Shown here one piece after another: positions 42,777-53,000 of a DNA stretch of 64,000 nucleotides. This DNA is from an uncultured Hyphomonadaceae bacterium (GTDB lineage Bacteria; Pseudomonadota; Alphaproteobacteria; Caulobacterales; Maricaulaceae). The stretch lies in contig CAJXPX010000004.1 in NCBI GenBank assembly GCA_913058335.1, positions 124,001 through 188,000 of the forward strand. The letters are read 5' to 3'. The notes beneath the pieces were generated by a model that saw only the letters and a program-made list of their open reading frames with translations, searched no databases and was not told the DNA's origin. The translations under genes and the position numbers were made by a program. How positions within the stretch are numbered: position 1 is the stretch's first letter; every line of letters starts with the position of its first letter.

Positions 42777-43970
42777 ATGTTTGAATATCTCGTACCTCGT
42801 CCGCCGGACGCTATTATTGCTCTGATGGAGGCCTGCAAAGCCGACACGAATCCCGATAAAATCGATTTGGGTGTTGGAGTATATAAAGATGATGCCGGAG
42901 AGACTCGGGTCATGAAAGCTGTCAAAGAGGCTGAAAAGCTCTGGTGGAAAGAAGAAACTACTAAATCGTATGTTTCCACTGTGGGTCGTTCAGATTTTTG
43001 TCAGGCTATGGTCGAGATGATGTTTGGCGAGAAAAGCCCTGTCATCACGGAAAATCGACTCGCGACGTCGCAAGCCGCAGGCGGATCAGGGGCCTTGCGG
43101 ATTGGGGCGGAAGTCATCAAATCTGCCGCGCCCGATACAACTGTCTGGGTCAGTACGCCGACCTGGGCCAATCATATTCCGCTCATCAGCTCCGCCGGAC
43201 TGAAGATCGACTATTACCCTTATTATAACCGGGAAACCTTAGGCGTTGATTTCCATGATATGCTCGATCATTTGCGCGAAAAAGCCAAGCCGGGCGATGT
43301 GGTGCTTTTGCATGGCTGTTGTCATAATCCGACTGGCGCCGACCTGACACAGGCGCAGTGGGATATTCTCGCAGATTTCTTGAATAACGAGTCCCTTATT
43401 CCTTATGTGGACCTCGCTTATTTTGGTCTGGGGCGTGGTATGGAAGACGATGTTTACGGTCTTCGTAAGATTTTGGAAATTTGCCCGGAAAGCTTGGTGG
43501 CGGCGAGTTGTTCGAAAAACTTTGGTCTCTACCGCGAACGTGTAGGGCTTATCGCGGTGATCACTAAGGATGCCGAAACCGCTAAAATTGCTCAAAGCCA
43601 ACTTGGCTCTATTCAGCGTAAAATTATCTCTATGCCGCCTGATCACGGCGCCGCTTTGGTCGCGCGTATTTTAGGAGATAAAGCCTTACGCAAGATGTGG
43701 ATAGATGAACTCGACGAGATGCGTATGCGGATGATTGATTTGCGCCGCCAGCTCTCAGAAGCGCTTTCCGTTCAGGGGGCCGAGACGATGGCGGCTGCCG
43801 TTAAAAACCAGAACGGAATGTTCTCGACCTTGCCTGTTTCGCCTGAACAAGCCGAAGCGTTGCGAGAGAAGTTTTCTATCTACATGACAAATTCGGGCCG
43901 GATAAACATTGCCGGCGCCAATAAAAATAACATTCCGAAATTGGCCGAAGCCCTATTGGACGTTTTATAG
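42777..43970 (+). CDS. Aspartate/aromatic aminotransferase (class I, fold-type I)
   Basis: A 397-aa PLP enzyme of the AspC/TyrB (Ialpha) branch: IDLGVGVYKDDAG at the N-terminus, GCCHNPTGADL, the PLP-O3 contact Tyr in DLAYFGLGRG, the Schiff-base Lys in CSKNFGLYRERVG (about residue 246), and the carboxylate-binding Arg in GRINIAG (about residue 377). It transfers amino groups between aspartate or aromatic amino acids and 2-oxo acids. Sequence alone does not decide AspC from TyrB. With pheA elsewhere in the window, a role in the last step of Phe/Tyr synthesis is plausible. A terminator follows. Confidence 0.93.
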   Translation: MFEYLVPRPPDAIIALMEACKADTNPDKIDLGVGVYKDDAGETRVMKAVKEAEKLWWKEETTKSYVSTVGRSDFCQAMVEMMFGEKSPVITENRLATSQAAGGSGALRIGAEVIKSAAPDTTVWVSTPTWANHIPLISSAGLKIDYYPYYNRETLGVDFHDMLDHLREKAKPGDVVLLHGCCHNPTGADLTQAQWDILADFLNNESLIPYVDLAYFGLGRGMEDDVYGLRKILEICPESLVAASCSKNFGLYRERVGLIAVITKDAETAKIAQSQLGSIQRKIISMPPDHGAALVARILGDKALRKMWIDELDEMRMRMIDLRRQLSEALSVQGAETMAAAVKNQNGMFSTLPVSPEQAEALREKFSIYMTNSGRINIAGANKNNIPKLAEALLDVL

Positions 43971-44003
43971 TAGAAAGCTCTAAAATTGGATATATCTAAT
44001 AAT

Positions 44004-44029
44004 AAGGCCGCATCCGAGCGGCCTTTTTT
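44004..44029 (+). terminator. Intrinsic terminator after the aminotransferase gene
   Basis: Stem aaggccgc / gcggcctt with loop atccga and six T in total. It lies between this gene and the convergent phoB. Confidence 0.85.
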
Positions 44030-44053
44030 ATGGGTTTAAACCAGTTTAGGGGG

Positions 44054-44746
44054 TTAAGCCAGCTTTGGCTCAAAAGCATATCCGGCCGATCGGACAGTTC
44101 GGATAGGGTCCGGCTTTTTCGGGGCGCCAAGGGCTTTTCTCAATCGCCCAATATGGACATCAACCGTGCGGGCTTCGACATAGACGTCCCGGCCCCAAAC
44201 GGCATCCAAGAGCTGCTCCCGCGAAAAGACGCGGCCCGGATTTTTAATGAAATGTTCCAACAGGCGGAATTCCGTTGGGCCCAGATGCACTGTATTGTCT
44301 CCGCGTTTGACGCGGAAAGCCTGCATATCCACTTCGATATCGCCTTGCTTTATAATGTCCTGCAATAAAGACGGCTGGGCACGCCGCAAGAGGGATCGTG
44401 TCCGGGCAAAAAGTTCTGGCATCGAAAACGGTTTTACGAGGTAATCATCTGCGCCGTAATCCAGACCCGTAACTTTATCCGTTTCATCACCGCGCGCGGT
44501 GAGCATGATGATTGGGGTGCTGACGGTTTCCTTGCGGCGGCGAAGGCGGCGGCAGACTTCCACACCAGAGAGTTTCGGAAGCATCCAATCCAACAATATT
44601 AAATCCGGCGAGCGTTCTTCGGCAATCAAAAGGGCTTCTTCTCCATCCTCGGCAATCGCCGTATCATATCCTTCTTTGGAAAAGTTATATTCAAGAAGCG
44701 TTGACAGGGCGTCTTCGTCTTCGACAATCAGGACAAATGGTTTCAT
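44054..44746 (-). CDS. phoB: Phosphate regulon response regulator PhoB
   Basis: A 230-aa OmpR/PhoB-type regulator: receiver domain (about 1-120) with VEDEDALS, phospho-acceptor Asp in ILLDWMLPKLSG, Thr in MLTARGDE and Lys in YLVKPFS. The winged-helix domain follows (about 130-228) with LGPTEFRLLEHF, VWGRDVYVEARTVDVHIGRLR in part, and the wing IRTVRSAGYAFEP. It activates phosphate-starvation genes by binding Pho boxes, two of which lie upstream of phoU in this window. It starts 18 bases after phoU and is probably co-transcribed with it. Confidence 0.95.
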   Translation of the reverse strand: MKPFVLIVEDEDALSTLLEYNFSKEGYDTAIAEDGEEALLIAEERSPDLILLDWMLPKLSGVEVCRRLRRRKETVSTPIIMLTARGDETDKVTGLDYGADDYLVKPFSMPELFARTRSLLRRAQPSLLQDIIKQGDIEVDMQAFRVKRGDNTVHLGPTEFRLLEHFIKNPGRVFSREQLLDAVWGRDVYVEARTVDVHIGRLRKALGAPKKPDPIRTVRSAGYAFEPKLA

Positions 44747-44764
44747 AGAGATGGGCTAGGGAAA

Positions 44765-45469
44765 TTACTTTCCCCCCTTTCTGGCTTTAATGACACGCGG
44801 GTCTGAAATCAATTGTGAGCCATTCACTGTAAAATAAATAGCTTCGCAGATGTTATTGGCATGGTCGCCGATACGCTCAAGATTTTTTGCAACAAATAAC
44901 AGAGAGGCGCAGGCGGAAATAGTTCTCGGATCCCCCATCATATATGTCAGCAATTCTCGAAAGATGGAGTTGTACATCTCGTCAACATCATCATCAGCGA
45001 GCCAAACTTGAACAGCTAGGTCGGCATCTTCGCGGAGCAGGGCGTCGAGGGCTTGAGAAAGCTGGGCTTTGACCATTTTGCCCATACGCGCCACGCCTTT
45101 GGCATGGCTGATACGGTCAACTTCGTTCAGGGAAAGGGTGCGTTTGGCAACCCCTTCAGACAGATCGCCGACACGTTCCAGATCATTTGCAACTCTTACG
45201 GCCCCTATTACGCGCCGAAGGTCAGACGCCATAGGATGGCGCAGGGCCATAATCCGCATTGAATTTTCATCGACTTCTCTTTGGAGTCGATTGACTTGGC
45301 TATCCTGTTCAATAACGGATTCAGCAAGTTCATTGTCGCGTTTTTTGAGCGAGCGAATAACGTCGGATAACATAGTCTCAGTAATGCTGCCCATTTCAGA
45401 AATTTGCGCATTGAGGGCGTTAAGGTCTGCGTCGTATCCGCTAACAATGTGATCGGCCATAGCTGCCAT
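44765..45469 (-). CDS. phoU: Phosphate signalling protein PhoU
   Basis: A 234-aa all-helical protein made of two PhoU repeats with the metal-binding E/DxxxD motifs (AVRVANDLERVGDLSEGVAK in the first, FVAKNLERIGDHANNICE in the second). It normally couples the Pst transporter to PhoR and keeps the Pho regulon off in phosphate-rich cells. Its usual neighbour pstB is missing here: phoU is preceded only by a 108-base gap holding a tandem Pho-box array and then phoR. The first ATG (45469) has GAGG very close; a start three codons later is possible. Confidence 0.94.
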   Translation of the reverse strand: MAAMADHIVSGYDADLNALNAQISEMGSITETMLSDVIRSLKKRDNELAESVIEQDSQVNRLQREVDENSMRIMALRHPMASDLRRVIGAVRVANDLERVGDLSEGVAKRTLSLNEVDRISHAKGVARMGKMVKAQLSQALDALLREDADLAVQVWLADDDVDEMYNSIFRELLTYMMGDPRTISACASLLFVAKNLERIGDHANNICEAIYFTVNGSQLISDPRVIKARKGGK

Positions 45470-45504
45470 ATCCTCTTCTCTTGGAGGTTGCTCTATGTCG
45501 ATTT

Positions 45505-45545
45505 TGTAGCAGATTTATGACGGCGTGGCGACATGTCTGTGACAA
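45505..45545 (-). promoter_or_regulatory. Tandem Pho-box array upstream of phoU-phoB
   Basis: Read on the minus strand, ccgtcataaatctgctaca (45523-45505) matches the 19-bp Pho box CTGTCATAWAWCTGTCACA at 16 positions. A second, weaker box (ttgtcacagacatgtcgcc, about 12 of 19) starts exactly 22 bases upstream. The GTC cores recur at 11-base steps (positions 45543, 45532, 45521, then gct at 45510), the geometry expected for head-to-tail PhoB dimers. phoUB therefore probably has its own PhoB-activated promoter, independent of phoR. Confidence 0.75.
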
Positions 45546-45577
45546 AGAAATTTGCCCTGCTTTTCTTTGAAGGAATT

Positions 45578-46963
45578 TTAGCTATCGTCTTCTTGAGGCT
45601 CGCTATTGGGGAAAACGACAGTAAATTCTGTTCCTTTCCCGCGAGCGCTGCGAATATATAACCCGGCACGGTGCCGGATAACGATATGTTTAACGATTGC
45701 CAATCCAAGACCCGTACCTTTTTCTTTGGAAGATAGGTCTCCCGCGATACGATAAAATCGTTCGCCAATTCGCGGTAAATGCTCTCTTGCAAATCCCGGG
45801 CCGCGATCTCTTACTTGAACCTGCCAAGCCCCCTGAGTTCCGATGGGTTTCGTCATTTCAGAAATGCGGCGACTGGGGGAGGAGGCGCTAAGTTTACTAT
45901 CGCGAAAGGCGAGGGCAGATGACCAGTCAGGCACGAAGCGTAATTTGATTTTCACTGACTTTCCCGAGGGGGTGAATTTTACAGCATTGTCAATCAAGTT
46001 TAAAAATAACTGTACGGACTCATCCGAATTGGCCCGGGTGACGGCGGGGCCGGGGCTGCTGAAAGAGAGCGTCACGCCGCGCTTATCTGCGAGCGGTTTA
46101 ACGGCTTCCATTGCAGCGGTAATGGATTGGTTCAAATTCGCTGTTTCTTCCGGGGCGATATGTTCGGTTTGCTCAATTTTCCGTAATGATAAAAGGTCAT
46201 CAATCAACCGGACCATACGTTCGGCTTGAGATTGCATAATACCGAGAAATTTTTCCTGCGCCGCCGGATCGTCTTTGGCATGGTGGCGGAGGGTTTCAAT
46301 ATAACCCATCAAAGAAGCGACCGGTGTTTTCAACTCGTGTGACGCGTTGGCAAGAAAGTCCGCTTTTTGCATTTGGCGGAGCCGATCTTCAGTGATGTCA
46401 TGAAATACAGCCATGAGATAGCTTTGGCCGGTACTGGGACGGATCAAGCTGGCTTTTGTCAACTTTATCCTCAGAAAGCGCTCTGTAGGCGTCAACTTAT
46501 GTATCTCTACCGCATCTGTTGAATAGCCCGCTTGCGCTTTCGTGAGAGCTTGCGAAACGGAAGGGCCGCGAAGATAGCTGGTTAAAGGAAGGCCAAATTT
46601 ATCAATCGTGGCTAATTCTTGCGCTAATTTATTGGCGTGAACCACGCGTTTGTCACTGTCGATAAGAGCGCAGGCGACGGGCAGGGCGTCGATGACCGTG
46701 ACCCAACTATCAATATGACGTTGAGTGCGGCGCCCCCCTCCATAAAGCTTATCTGCCCGCTCTCGCTTCAAATTGCTAACCTTGTTTAAAACTAAAGCGA
46801 TAAGAATGAAGGCGGCAACCAGTAGGAGTGTTGTTGAAATCGGAGCGTTAATTAAGGCTCCAAGCACGAGGAGCGCGATGATTCCGATGCAGGTAAGAAG
46901 GCCGTATTCTGGGTAAGACGTCATCTGATAAAGGCCCCTGAAGCGATCCTGATGTTTCCCCAT
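45578..46963 (-). CDS. phoR: Phosphate regulon sensor histidine kinase PhoR
   Basis: A 461-aa sensor kinase: two N-terminal membrane spans (about 17-60), no large periplasmic domain, a PAS-like domain (about 85-190, VTVIDALPVACALIDSDKRV), HisKA with the phospho-acceptor His in ANASHELKTPVASLMGYIETL (in part; about residue 218), and HATPase with N box (FLNLIDNAVKFTP), G1 (VRDRGPGF) and G2 (EKGTGLGLAIVKHI). The architecture matches alphaproteobacterial PhoR/PhoR-like. The start could also be ATG 46921. It phosphorylates PhoB. Divergent from the efflux operon; phoU lies 108 bases downstream. Confidence 0.92.
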   Translation of the reverse strand: MGKHQDRFRGLYQMTSYPEYGLLTCIGIIALLVLGALINAPISTTLLLVAAFILIALVLNKVSNLKRERADKLYGGGRRTQRHIDSWVTVIDALPVACALIDSDKRVVHANKLAQELATIDKFGLPLTSYLRGPSVSQALTKAQAGYSTDAVEIHKLTPTERFLRIKLTKASLIRPSTGQSYLMAVFHDITEDRLRQMQKADFLANASHELKTPVASLMGYIETLRHHAKDDPAAQEKFLGIMQSQAERMVRLIDDLLSLRKIEQTEHIAPEETANLNQSITAAMEAVKPLADKRGVTLSFSSPGPAVTRANSDESVQLFLNLIDNAVKFTPSGKSVKIKLRFVPDWSSALAFRDSKLSASSPSRRISEMTKPIGTQGAWQVQVRDRGPGFAREHLPRIGERFYRIAGDLSSKEKGTGLGLAIVKHIVIRHRAGLYIRSARGKGTEFTVVFPNSEPQEDDS

Positions 46964-46988
46964 TCAAATTTAAAAATTCAAGGGTATG

Positions 46989-47046
46989 GCCTTTAATCAG
47001 GCTCTGCTCCTCACGTCAATTATGACGAATTATTAGCCTTTAATCA
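46989..47046. repeat. 11-bp direct repeats flanking a short dyad between phoR and the efflux operon
   Basis: gcctttaatca occurs at 46989-46999 and again at 47036-47046; between them is the dyad cgtca-atta-tgacg (47014-47027). The 222-base divergent gap has no gene. This may be an operator region for either flank; no regulator family can be named. Confidence 0.6.
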
Positions 47047-47185
47047 AAGCTTTGTAGATTGCTTGTCTGGCGGCGGGTTGCTACAGGGCGCTCACTCTGA
47101 AGAAAATTCTGAAAATTATTGTTTTTCGATAATACTTCATTGACTTTCGACATGATATACGCCAATGACAGGTTGAGGAGTTACT

Positions 47186-48643
47186 ATGCCGTCATTCAAA
47201 AAACACATGAAAGTCAGCGATTGGTCGCGGGGTTTATTGATCGGCGCGGCTGTTATCACTTTGCCTGCCTGTCAGACATTAGGCGGTTTAGGGCCGGACC
47301 CGACGGTTGTAGAGGCAAAGTCCACAGTTCCGGTTGAGCCGGATTGGATTGAGCCCGCGCCGGACGCATTACCTAACGCGGATTGGGTTGCGAGTTTTCA
47401 GAATCAAAGATTGGTTGATCTGGTGAACGAAGCGTTATCAGAAAATCCGACGATCGGGCGGAGCAGGGCGCAATTGGATGTCGTGTTATCACGTATAAAA
47501 ACGAGCCGGTCCGAATTATATCCGACCTTAGGTTTAAGTTCATCGGTCTCTCGAAGCGAGGGCGGGACAAGTTTTCTCACGGGCCAAACCAGTTATGAGT
47601 TTGGACTGAACGCCAGTTGGGAGGCAGACCTGTTTGGCCGGATTAGAGATCAGGTCAGTTCAGCAGAAGCTGCTGCTGCGGCGAGCTCGGCAGATCTTGC
47701 CGGGGTGCGTGTTTCAATTGCGGGCCAAGTGACTCAGCTTTGGTTTAATATCATCCAGAGTAATTTATTGGTGGATTTGTCAGAGCGGGATATTGAAACT
47801 CAGGAACGCGCTCAACGATTAACTATGAGACGGTTTGAAAGCGGGATCACCGGTTCCTCTGATGTACGTCTGGCCCGGTCTGCCGTAGCGAACGCGCAAG
47901 CTTTGCAGGCGACCCGCCTCCAAAACCGAGACGCCCAGATCCGAAATTTGAAAATTCTTTTGCGTGACTATCCGGATGCGAACCTCCTTATCCCAGACGA
48001 TTTACCTGTACTTCCAATTCTTCAGGGCCTGTCGGATCCGGAGTATTTATTAAATCGCCGACCAGATGTCCTGGCAGCCGAGCGCCGGATTACGGAAGCG
48101 GGACTTAACGTCGATGTAGCGAAGAAAAATCTTTATCCGAGTTTGAGCCTTTCTGGAGGGGCATCGGAGCAAGCCTTGAATCTGGCAGATACATTTGATT
48201 TATCAGATATTGCTTTTCGTTTGACGGCCCAGCTTACAGCGCCAATATTTCAAGGTGGCCGCATAAGAGCGCAAATAGAGGGGCAAGAAGCGCAGCTCCG
48301 CTCTCAGGTTGAGACTTATGTCGAAACTGTGTTGCAGGCTTACAGCGAAGTTGAAAACGCGATAGATGCTGAGCAGCGTTTAGGCGAACGTGAGGCTGCC
48401 CTACGTATATCGGTCGAAGAAGCGCAGAAAGCCGAAGATAGGCTTGAATCGCGATATATTGAGGGATTAGCAACAATATTGCAGCTTTTAGACGCTCAAT
48501 CACGCCGTTTGTCGGCGGAAGGTCAATTGATTAGTGCACGGGCCGAACGGTTGAATAATCGCGTAAGAATGCATGTTGCCATGGGCGGCGGTCTTTACGG
48601 TTTGGAAGCTAGTTTTGTCCAAACAGCCCAAAACGAAAATTAG
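47186..48643 (+). CDS. Outer-membrane efflux lipoprotein (NodT/TolC family)
   Basis: A 485-aa lipoprotein: AGGAG 7 bases before the ATG, signal peptide with lipobox LPAC (about residue 29), then two outer-membrane-factor repeats with long coiled helices (for example SRAQLDVVLSRIKTSRSELYPTLGLS in part, and NRRPDVLAAERRITEAGLNV in part, the conserved RPD motif). It forms the trimeric exit duct for the RND pump encoded by the next two genes. The adaptor gene follows after 8 bases. Confidence 0.93.
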   Translation: MPSFKKHMKVSDWSRGLLIGAAVITLPACQTLGGLGPDPTVVEAKSTVPVEPDWIEPAPDALPNADWVASFQNQRLVDLVNEALSENPTIGRSRAQLDVVLSRIKTSRSELYPTLGLSSSVSRSEGGTSFLTGQTSYEFGLNASWEADLFGRIRDQVSSAEAAAAASSADLAGVRVSIAGQVTQLWFNIIQSNLLVDLSERDIETQERAQRLTMRRFESGITGSSDVRLARSAVANAQALQATRLQNRDAQIRNLKILLRDYPDANLLIPDDLPVLPILQGLSDPEYLLNRRPDVLAAERRITEAGLNVDVAKKNLYPSLSLSGGASEQALNLADTFDLSDIAFRLTAQLTAPIFQGGRIRAQIEGQEAQLRSQVETYVETVLQAYSEVENAIDAEQRLGEREAALRISVEEAQKAEDRLESRYIEGLATILQLLDAQSRRLSAEGQLISARAERLNNRVRMHVAMGGGLYGLEASFVQTAQNEN

Positions 48644-48651
48644 GATAAGAA

Positions 48652-50049
48652 ATGACACAGCCACAGACTGTCGGGGCCACTGAGCAAGACGAGAAATACC
48701 CTAAGTTCCGGGCATTTGTCTTTTCAGTTCTGGTTTTAATCGCGATTGGAGTTGCGACTTTTGTATGGATCAAAGCCACTTCCAAACCTGAAGAAAAAGA
48801 ACGGACGTTTAATACTTTGGCCGTCATGGGCGCACGCGCCACTAGAAAAGATGTAACCCTGACAGTCGAGACACAGGGAGAAGTTCGTCCCCAAACCGAA
48901 ATCGACTTGGTGCCTGAAGTCGGCGGTAAAATCGTTTATGTCGCCCCGAATTTTATTGAAGGCGGATTTTTCAAAAAGGGTGAAACTCTCATTCGAATTG
49001 ACGACAGTAATTTTAAAATTTCAAAAGTTCGCGCTCAAGCGACCATTGCTCAAGCTGAACAGGTCTTGGCCCGCGAAATCGCTGAAGGCGAGATTGCTAA
49101 AGCAGACTTTGAGGAACTAGGTCGAGGTGAGCCGAGCGCGCTGGCAATGCGCCTTCCCCAGAGACAGGAAGCTGAAGCGTCATTACTTGCCGCAAAAGCC
49201 GATTTGGAGTCTGCGAATTTGCAACTAAGTCGGACAAATGTCCGGGCCCCTTTTGATGGTCGCGTCAGATCCAAGTCTTCGGATATTGGTCAATTTGTAT
49301 CCCCCGGCTCACCACTCGGTAGAATCTTTTCAACGAATATTGTCGAAGTTCGGCTTCCGCTAACCGATGCAGATTTGGCTAAGGTTGATTTGCCTATTGC
49401 TTTCAATGCTGCAAGCCGGGAGGCCGCGCCAAAAGTCAAACTAACAACAAATATTGGCAATGAACCTCAGGAATGGACTGGATATATCATGCGTACGGAA
49501 TCGACTTATGATGTTCAGTCTCGTGCTCTTTTTGCGATTGTTGAAGTATTCGATCCCTACGGCAAAGGTAAGTCTCAAAACGGTGTGCCATTGGCGCCGG
49601 GTCTATTCGTTGACGCGGTTATTGATGGAAAAAAACTCGAAGGCGTCATCGTCTTGTCACGCGATGGCCTGCGTCCGCAAAACGAAGTTTACGTTGTCGA
49701 CGATGAGGGGAAGGCTGAAATACGGACGGCAACTGTTGCAGATAGCAATGCAGAGCGAGCTGTGATTACGTCAGGGGTGGAGGCTGGCGACTTGGTCGTT
49801 GTTTCGCCATTGGAACGCTCTCGGATCGCCACGCCGCTAAAGGTGCTGGATATAAATGATCCTAAAACCGTTATCGTGGATCCGCCTCAGCCGGAATGGA
49901 TGAAAAAATCAGAGGCAGACGCCAAAGACAAAAATAGTCAGAAAAAAACGCCGGCCAATGAGGAGACGACACAAGAGCGTGAGAAGACAGCAGGGGGAAG
50001 CTCTGATAAAACGTCTTCTACGTCCGAAAGCTCCGGAGATCCTGAATGA
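48652..50049 (+). CDS. RND efflux periplasmic adaptor (MFP/HlyD family)
   Basis: A 465-aa adaptor: N-terminal membrane anchor (about 24-43), beta-barrel/lipoyl half (VPEVGGKIVYVAPNFIEGGFFKKGE in part), alpha-hairpin coiled coil (about 120-180), second lipoyl half with the signature RTNVRAPFDGRVRSK (about 195-209), membrane-proximal domain, and a C-terminal low-complexity tail of about 60 residues (Lys/Asp/Glu/Ser/Thr-rich) that is longer than usual. It bridges the RND pump and the outer-membrane duct. Its TGA stop overlaps the RND start (ATGA). Confidence 0.93.
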   Translation: MTQPQTVGATEQDEKYPKFRAFVFSVLVLIAIGVATFVWIKATSKPEEKERTFNTLAVMGARATRKDVTLTVETQGEVRPQTEIDLVPEVGGKIVYVAPNFIEGGFFKKGETLIRIDDSNFKISKVRAQATIAQAEQVLAREIAEGEIAKADFEELGRGEPSALAMRLPQRQEAEASLLAAKADLESANLQLSRTNVRAPFDGRVRSKSSDIGQFVSPGSPLGRIFSTNIVEVRLPLTDADLAKVDLPIAFNAASREAAPKVKLTTNIGNEPQEWTGYIMRTESTYDVQSRALFAIVEVFDPYGKGKSQNGVPLAPGLFVDAVIDGKKLEGVIVLSRDGLRPQNEVYVVDDEGKAEIRTATVADSNAERAVITSGVEAGDLVVVSPLERSRIATPLKVLDINDPKTVIVDPPQPEWMKKSEADAKDKNSQKKTPANEETTQEREKTAGGSSDKTSSTSESSGDPE

Positions 50050-53000
50050 GACCTTTAGTTGCTTGGTTCGCCCGCAATCCTATTGCGGCGAACCTCATGA
50101 TGATTGTGATGTTCGTGGCCGGGGCTTACGGCTATTTCTCCTTAGAGCGCGAGTTCATTCCGCAGACCACAGTAAACGGCATGACCGTGAGCGTCTCTTG
50201 GCCAGGGGCCAGTCCGCGAGATGTGGAACAGCAACTTGTCACACGCTTAGAAGAAGCAATCGATGGCCTTGACGGTATTGATTATATGGAAAGCACAGCC
50301 CGAGAAGGCAGCGGTAGCATTAATGTGCGCACAAAGCTCAATATCGATTACGAAAAAATGCTCGACCAGGTAAAAGGCCGCGTTGATGCTGTACAAAATC
50401 TCCCCCCCGATGCCTTTCGGCCTCAAATTGTCAGATGGGACGCCCGGGCGGACATCATGTATCTTGTTTTATATGGTGACGTGGACCGTCTAACCTTACA
50501 AAGAGAGGCGACTGAACTTCGTCAGCAATTGACTAAACTGCCAGGGTTGCAGCTTACGACACAAGTTTCCAAAATTCCTGAGCAAGTTACAATTGAAGTC
50601 TCAGAAGACGCGCTACTCCGTTATAATCTGACGTTTTCACAGGTAGCTCAAGCTATTTCCGGATCGTCTGTTAATCTGTCGGCCGGGACAGTAGAGACAA
50701 CTGGCGGGAATTTGCAATTACGAGCGAGAAGCCTCGCTAATACGCAGTCAGAATTTGATAATATTATTGTTCGTCAAACGGCTCAGGGCGGAACTGTAAG
50801 AGTTCGGGATATTGCGAATGTCATTGACGGGTTTGAGAATCAAAAATTCGATGCGCGATTCAAAGGACAAAACACGGCAATTTACCAAGTTTCGTCTCCA
50901 GACACGATGAACATTACGGAGTCCGGTGAGGCTATACGCCAATTTGAAAAAGACGTTCTGAATAAACTTCCTCCGAACCTACATTTTGAAATTCATTTTG
51001 ACGGATCGACTATGTTCGACAGCCGTATGAATTTGATCGGTGCCAATGCGATTTCGGGCATGATCTTGGTTTTAATTGTTTTGATGCTTTTCCTACGCCC
51101 GGCTGTTGCGCTTTGGGTAACTGTTGGAATTGCCGCATCCTTTGCAGGAGCCATAGCTATCGCTCCGTCGCTTGGCATTACACTCAATATGATCAGCTTG
51201 TTCGCTTTCCTTCTGGTGATCGGGATTGTGGTTGATGACGCGATTGTGGTGGGCGAGTCCGTTCACTTTCATGTGGAAAATGGCATTCCCGCAGAACGAG
51301 GCGCCATCGCGGGAGCTAACATGGTTATCAAACCCGTCTTTTTTGCCGTTATCACGACTATAATGATGTTTGTGCCTTTTATGCTCTTTACCGGGCCGAT
51401 CCGAGCCATAACGGGACAGATCAGTCTCGTGGTTATCGCGGTTCTAACTTTTTCATTAATAGAATCCTTTTTCATTCTCCCGGCTCATTTACGTCATATG
51501 AAACATGTAGAGCCGAGCCAGAATCGACTGCTTAGATTTCAGACGAAAATCGCTGATAGTCTCAATACATTTGCTGTCAAAATATTTCGTCCGATTATCG
51601 CGCAACTGATCCATTGGCGCTATGTCACCGTATCCGCCTTTATCGGCCTGTTTTGCATGGCGATGGCTCTGCTATTCACCGGGGTTGCACCCGTTGCTTT
51701 CCTGCCGGAAGTCGAAGCAGATATGATCCAATTCTCCGCCCGATTCCCTGAGGGCACGACGTTTAAGCGCCTCAATCAAGTCCGTAACCAATTGGATAGC
51801 GGTATTGCTGAGGTAAATGAAAAAGCAAAGTCAGATTTTGAAATTGACTGGGATCTCATCACTAAGCCAGCCACGATTGCAGAAGGTAATCGGGTTGAAG
51901 GGTATCTCGGAATAAACCCTGATCGGCCTGGTATTTCTACAAAAATGATTGCGGATAAACTTGAGGAATATGTAGGGCCTATCCCCGATGCTTACCGCGT
52001 GAATTATGGTACGACCGAAGGCGGCGGAGATGGCGGCGGCGGTCTATATTACGGCGTGGCATCTGCCGACCCGGAAGCCTTGGAAATTGCCATCAAGGAG
52101 ATCAAAGAACAGATAGAAAGTTATGCTCAAGTGCCTAGAGCTTGGGATGGTCTGGAAAGTTCCGCCCGGGAAATTCAATTCACGTTGAAACCAGGAGCCG
52201 AAACGCTCGGTATTACTTTGCAAGATGTTACCCGTCAGGTGCGCGAAGCTTTCTTTGGGCGCGAAGTCCAGCGTCTGCCTCGAAATGGTGAAGATGTCCG
52301 CGTCATGGTAAGGTATCCTGAAGACGCTAGAGAAAGTATAGATAGCCTGCAGTCTCTTCGGATACGGGCTGCAAATGGCGTGGAAGTCCCTCTCTTTTCA
52401 GTGGCTGATGTGACCTTTGCTGACGGCATCGGGCGTATTCAGCGCCGGGATCGAAAGCAGGTGACTTATACCGGTGGCCGCGTTCGAGGCGAGCAGACTG
52501 AGGTCGCTGAGATTAAAAAAGATATGAATGAGAATTTTTTCCCGCAATGGGAACTGCGAAATAATCGTGTGACGCGTATTAATGTCGGCGATGATGAGGT
52601 GCAATCCAATCTCGTCAGTGAGCTCAAAACTTCTGGGCTTGTCATTCTCTTTTTGATGTATGTGTTGTTGGCGATTGCTTTCCGCTCTTATGCGCAGCCT
52701 CTGTTGATTATGGTGGCGCTCCCCTTCGCATTGGTCGGTATGATTTTCGGCAATATCATAACGGGTGTTCCTTTTGGGATGTTCTCGCTATTTGGTCTTT
52801 TTGCCGCTGGGGGCGTGGCGGTCAATGACAACTTGGTACTGATTGATTATGTCAATAGACTGAGAGAGAAAGGCGTCGGGGCCTATCAGGCGATGCTGGA
52901 TGCCTGTGTGGCGCGGTTCCGTCCAATTCTATTAACATCCGTTACGACGTTTGTCGGGATAACGCCCATTCTTTTCGAAACTTCGAGTCAGGCCGAATTC

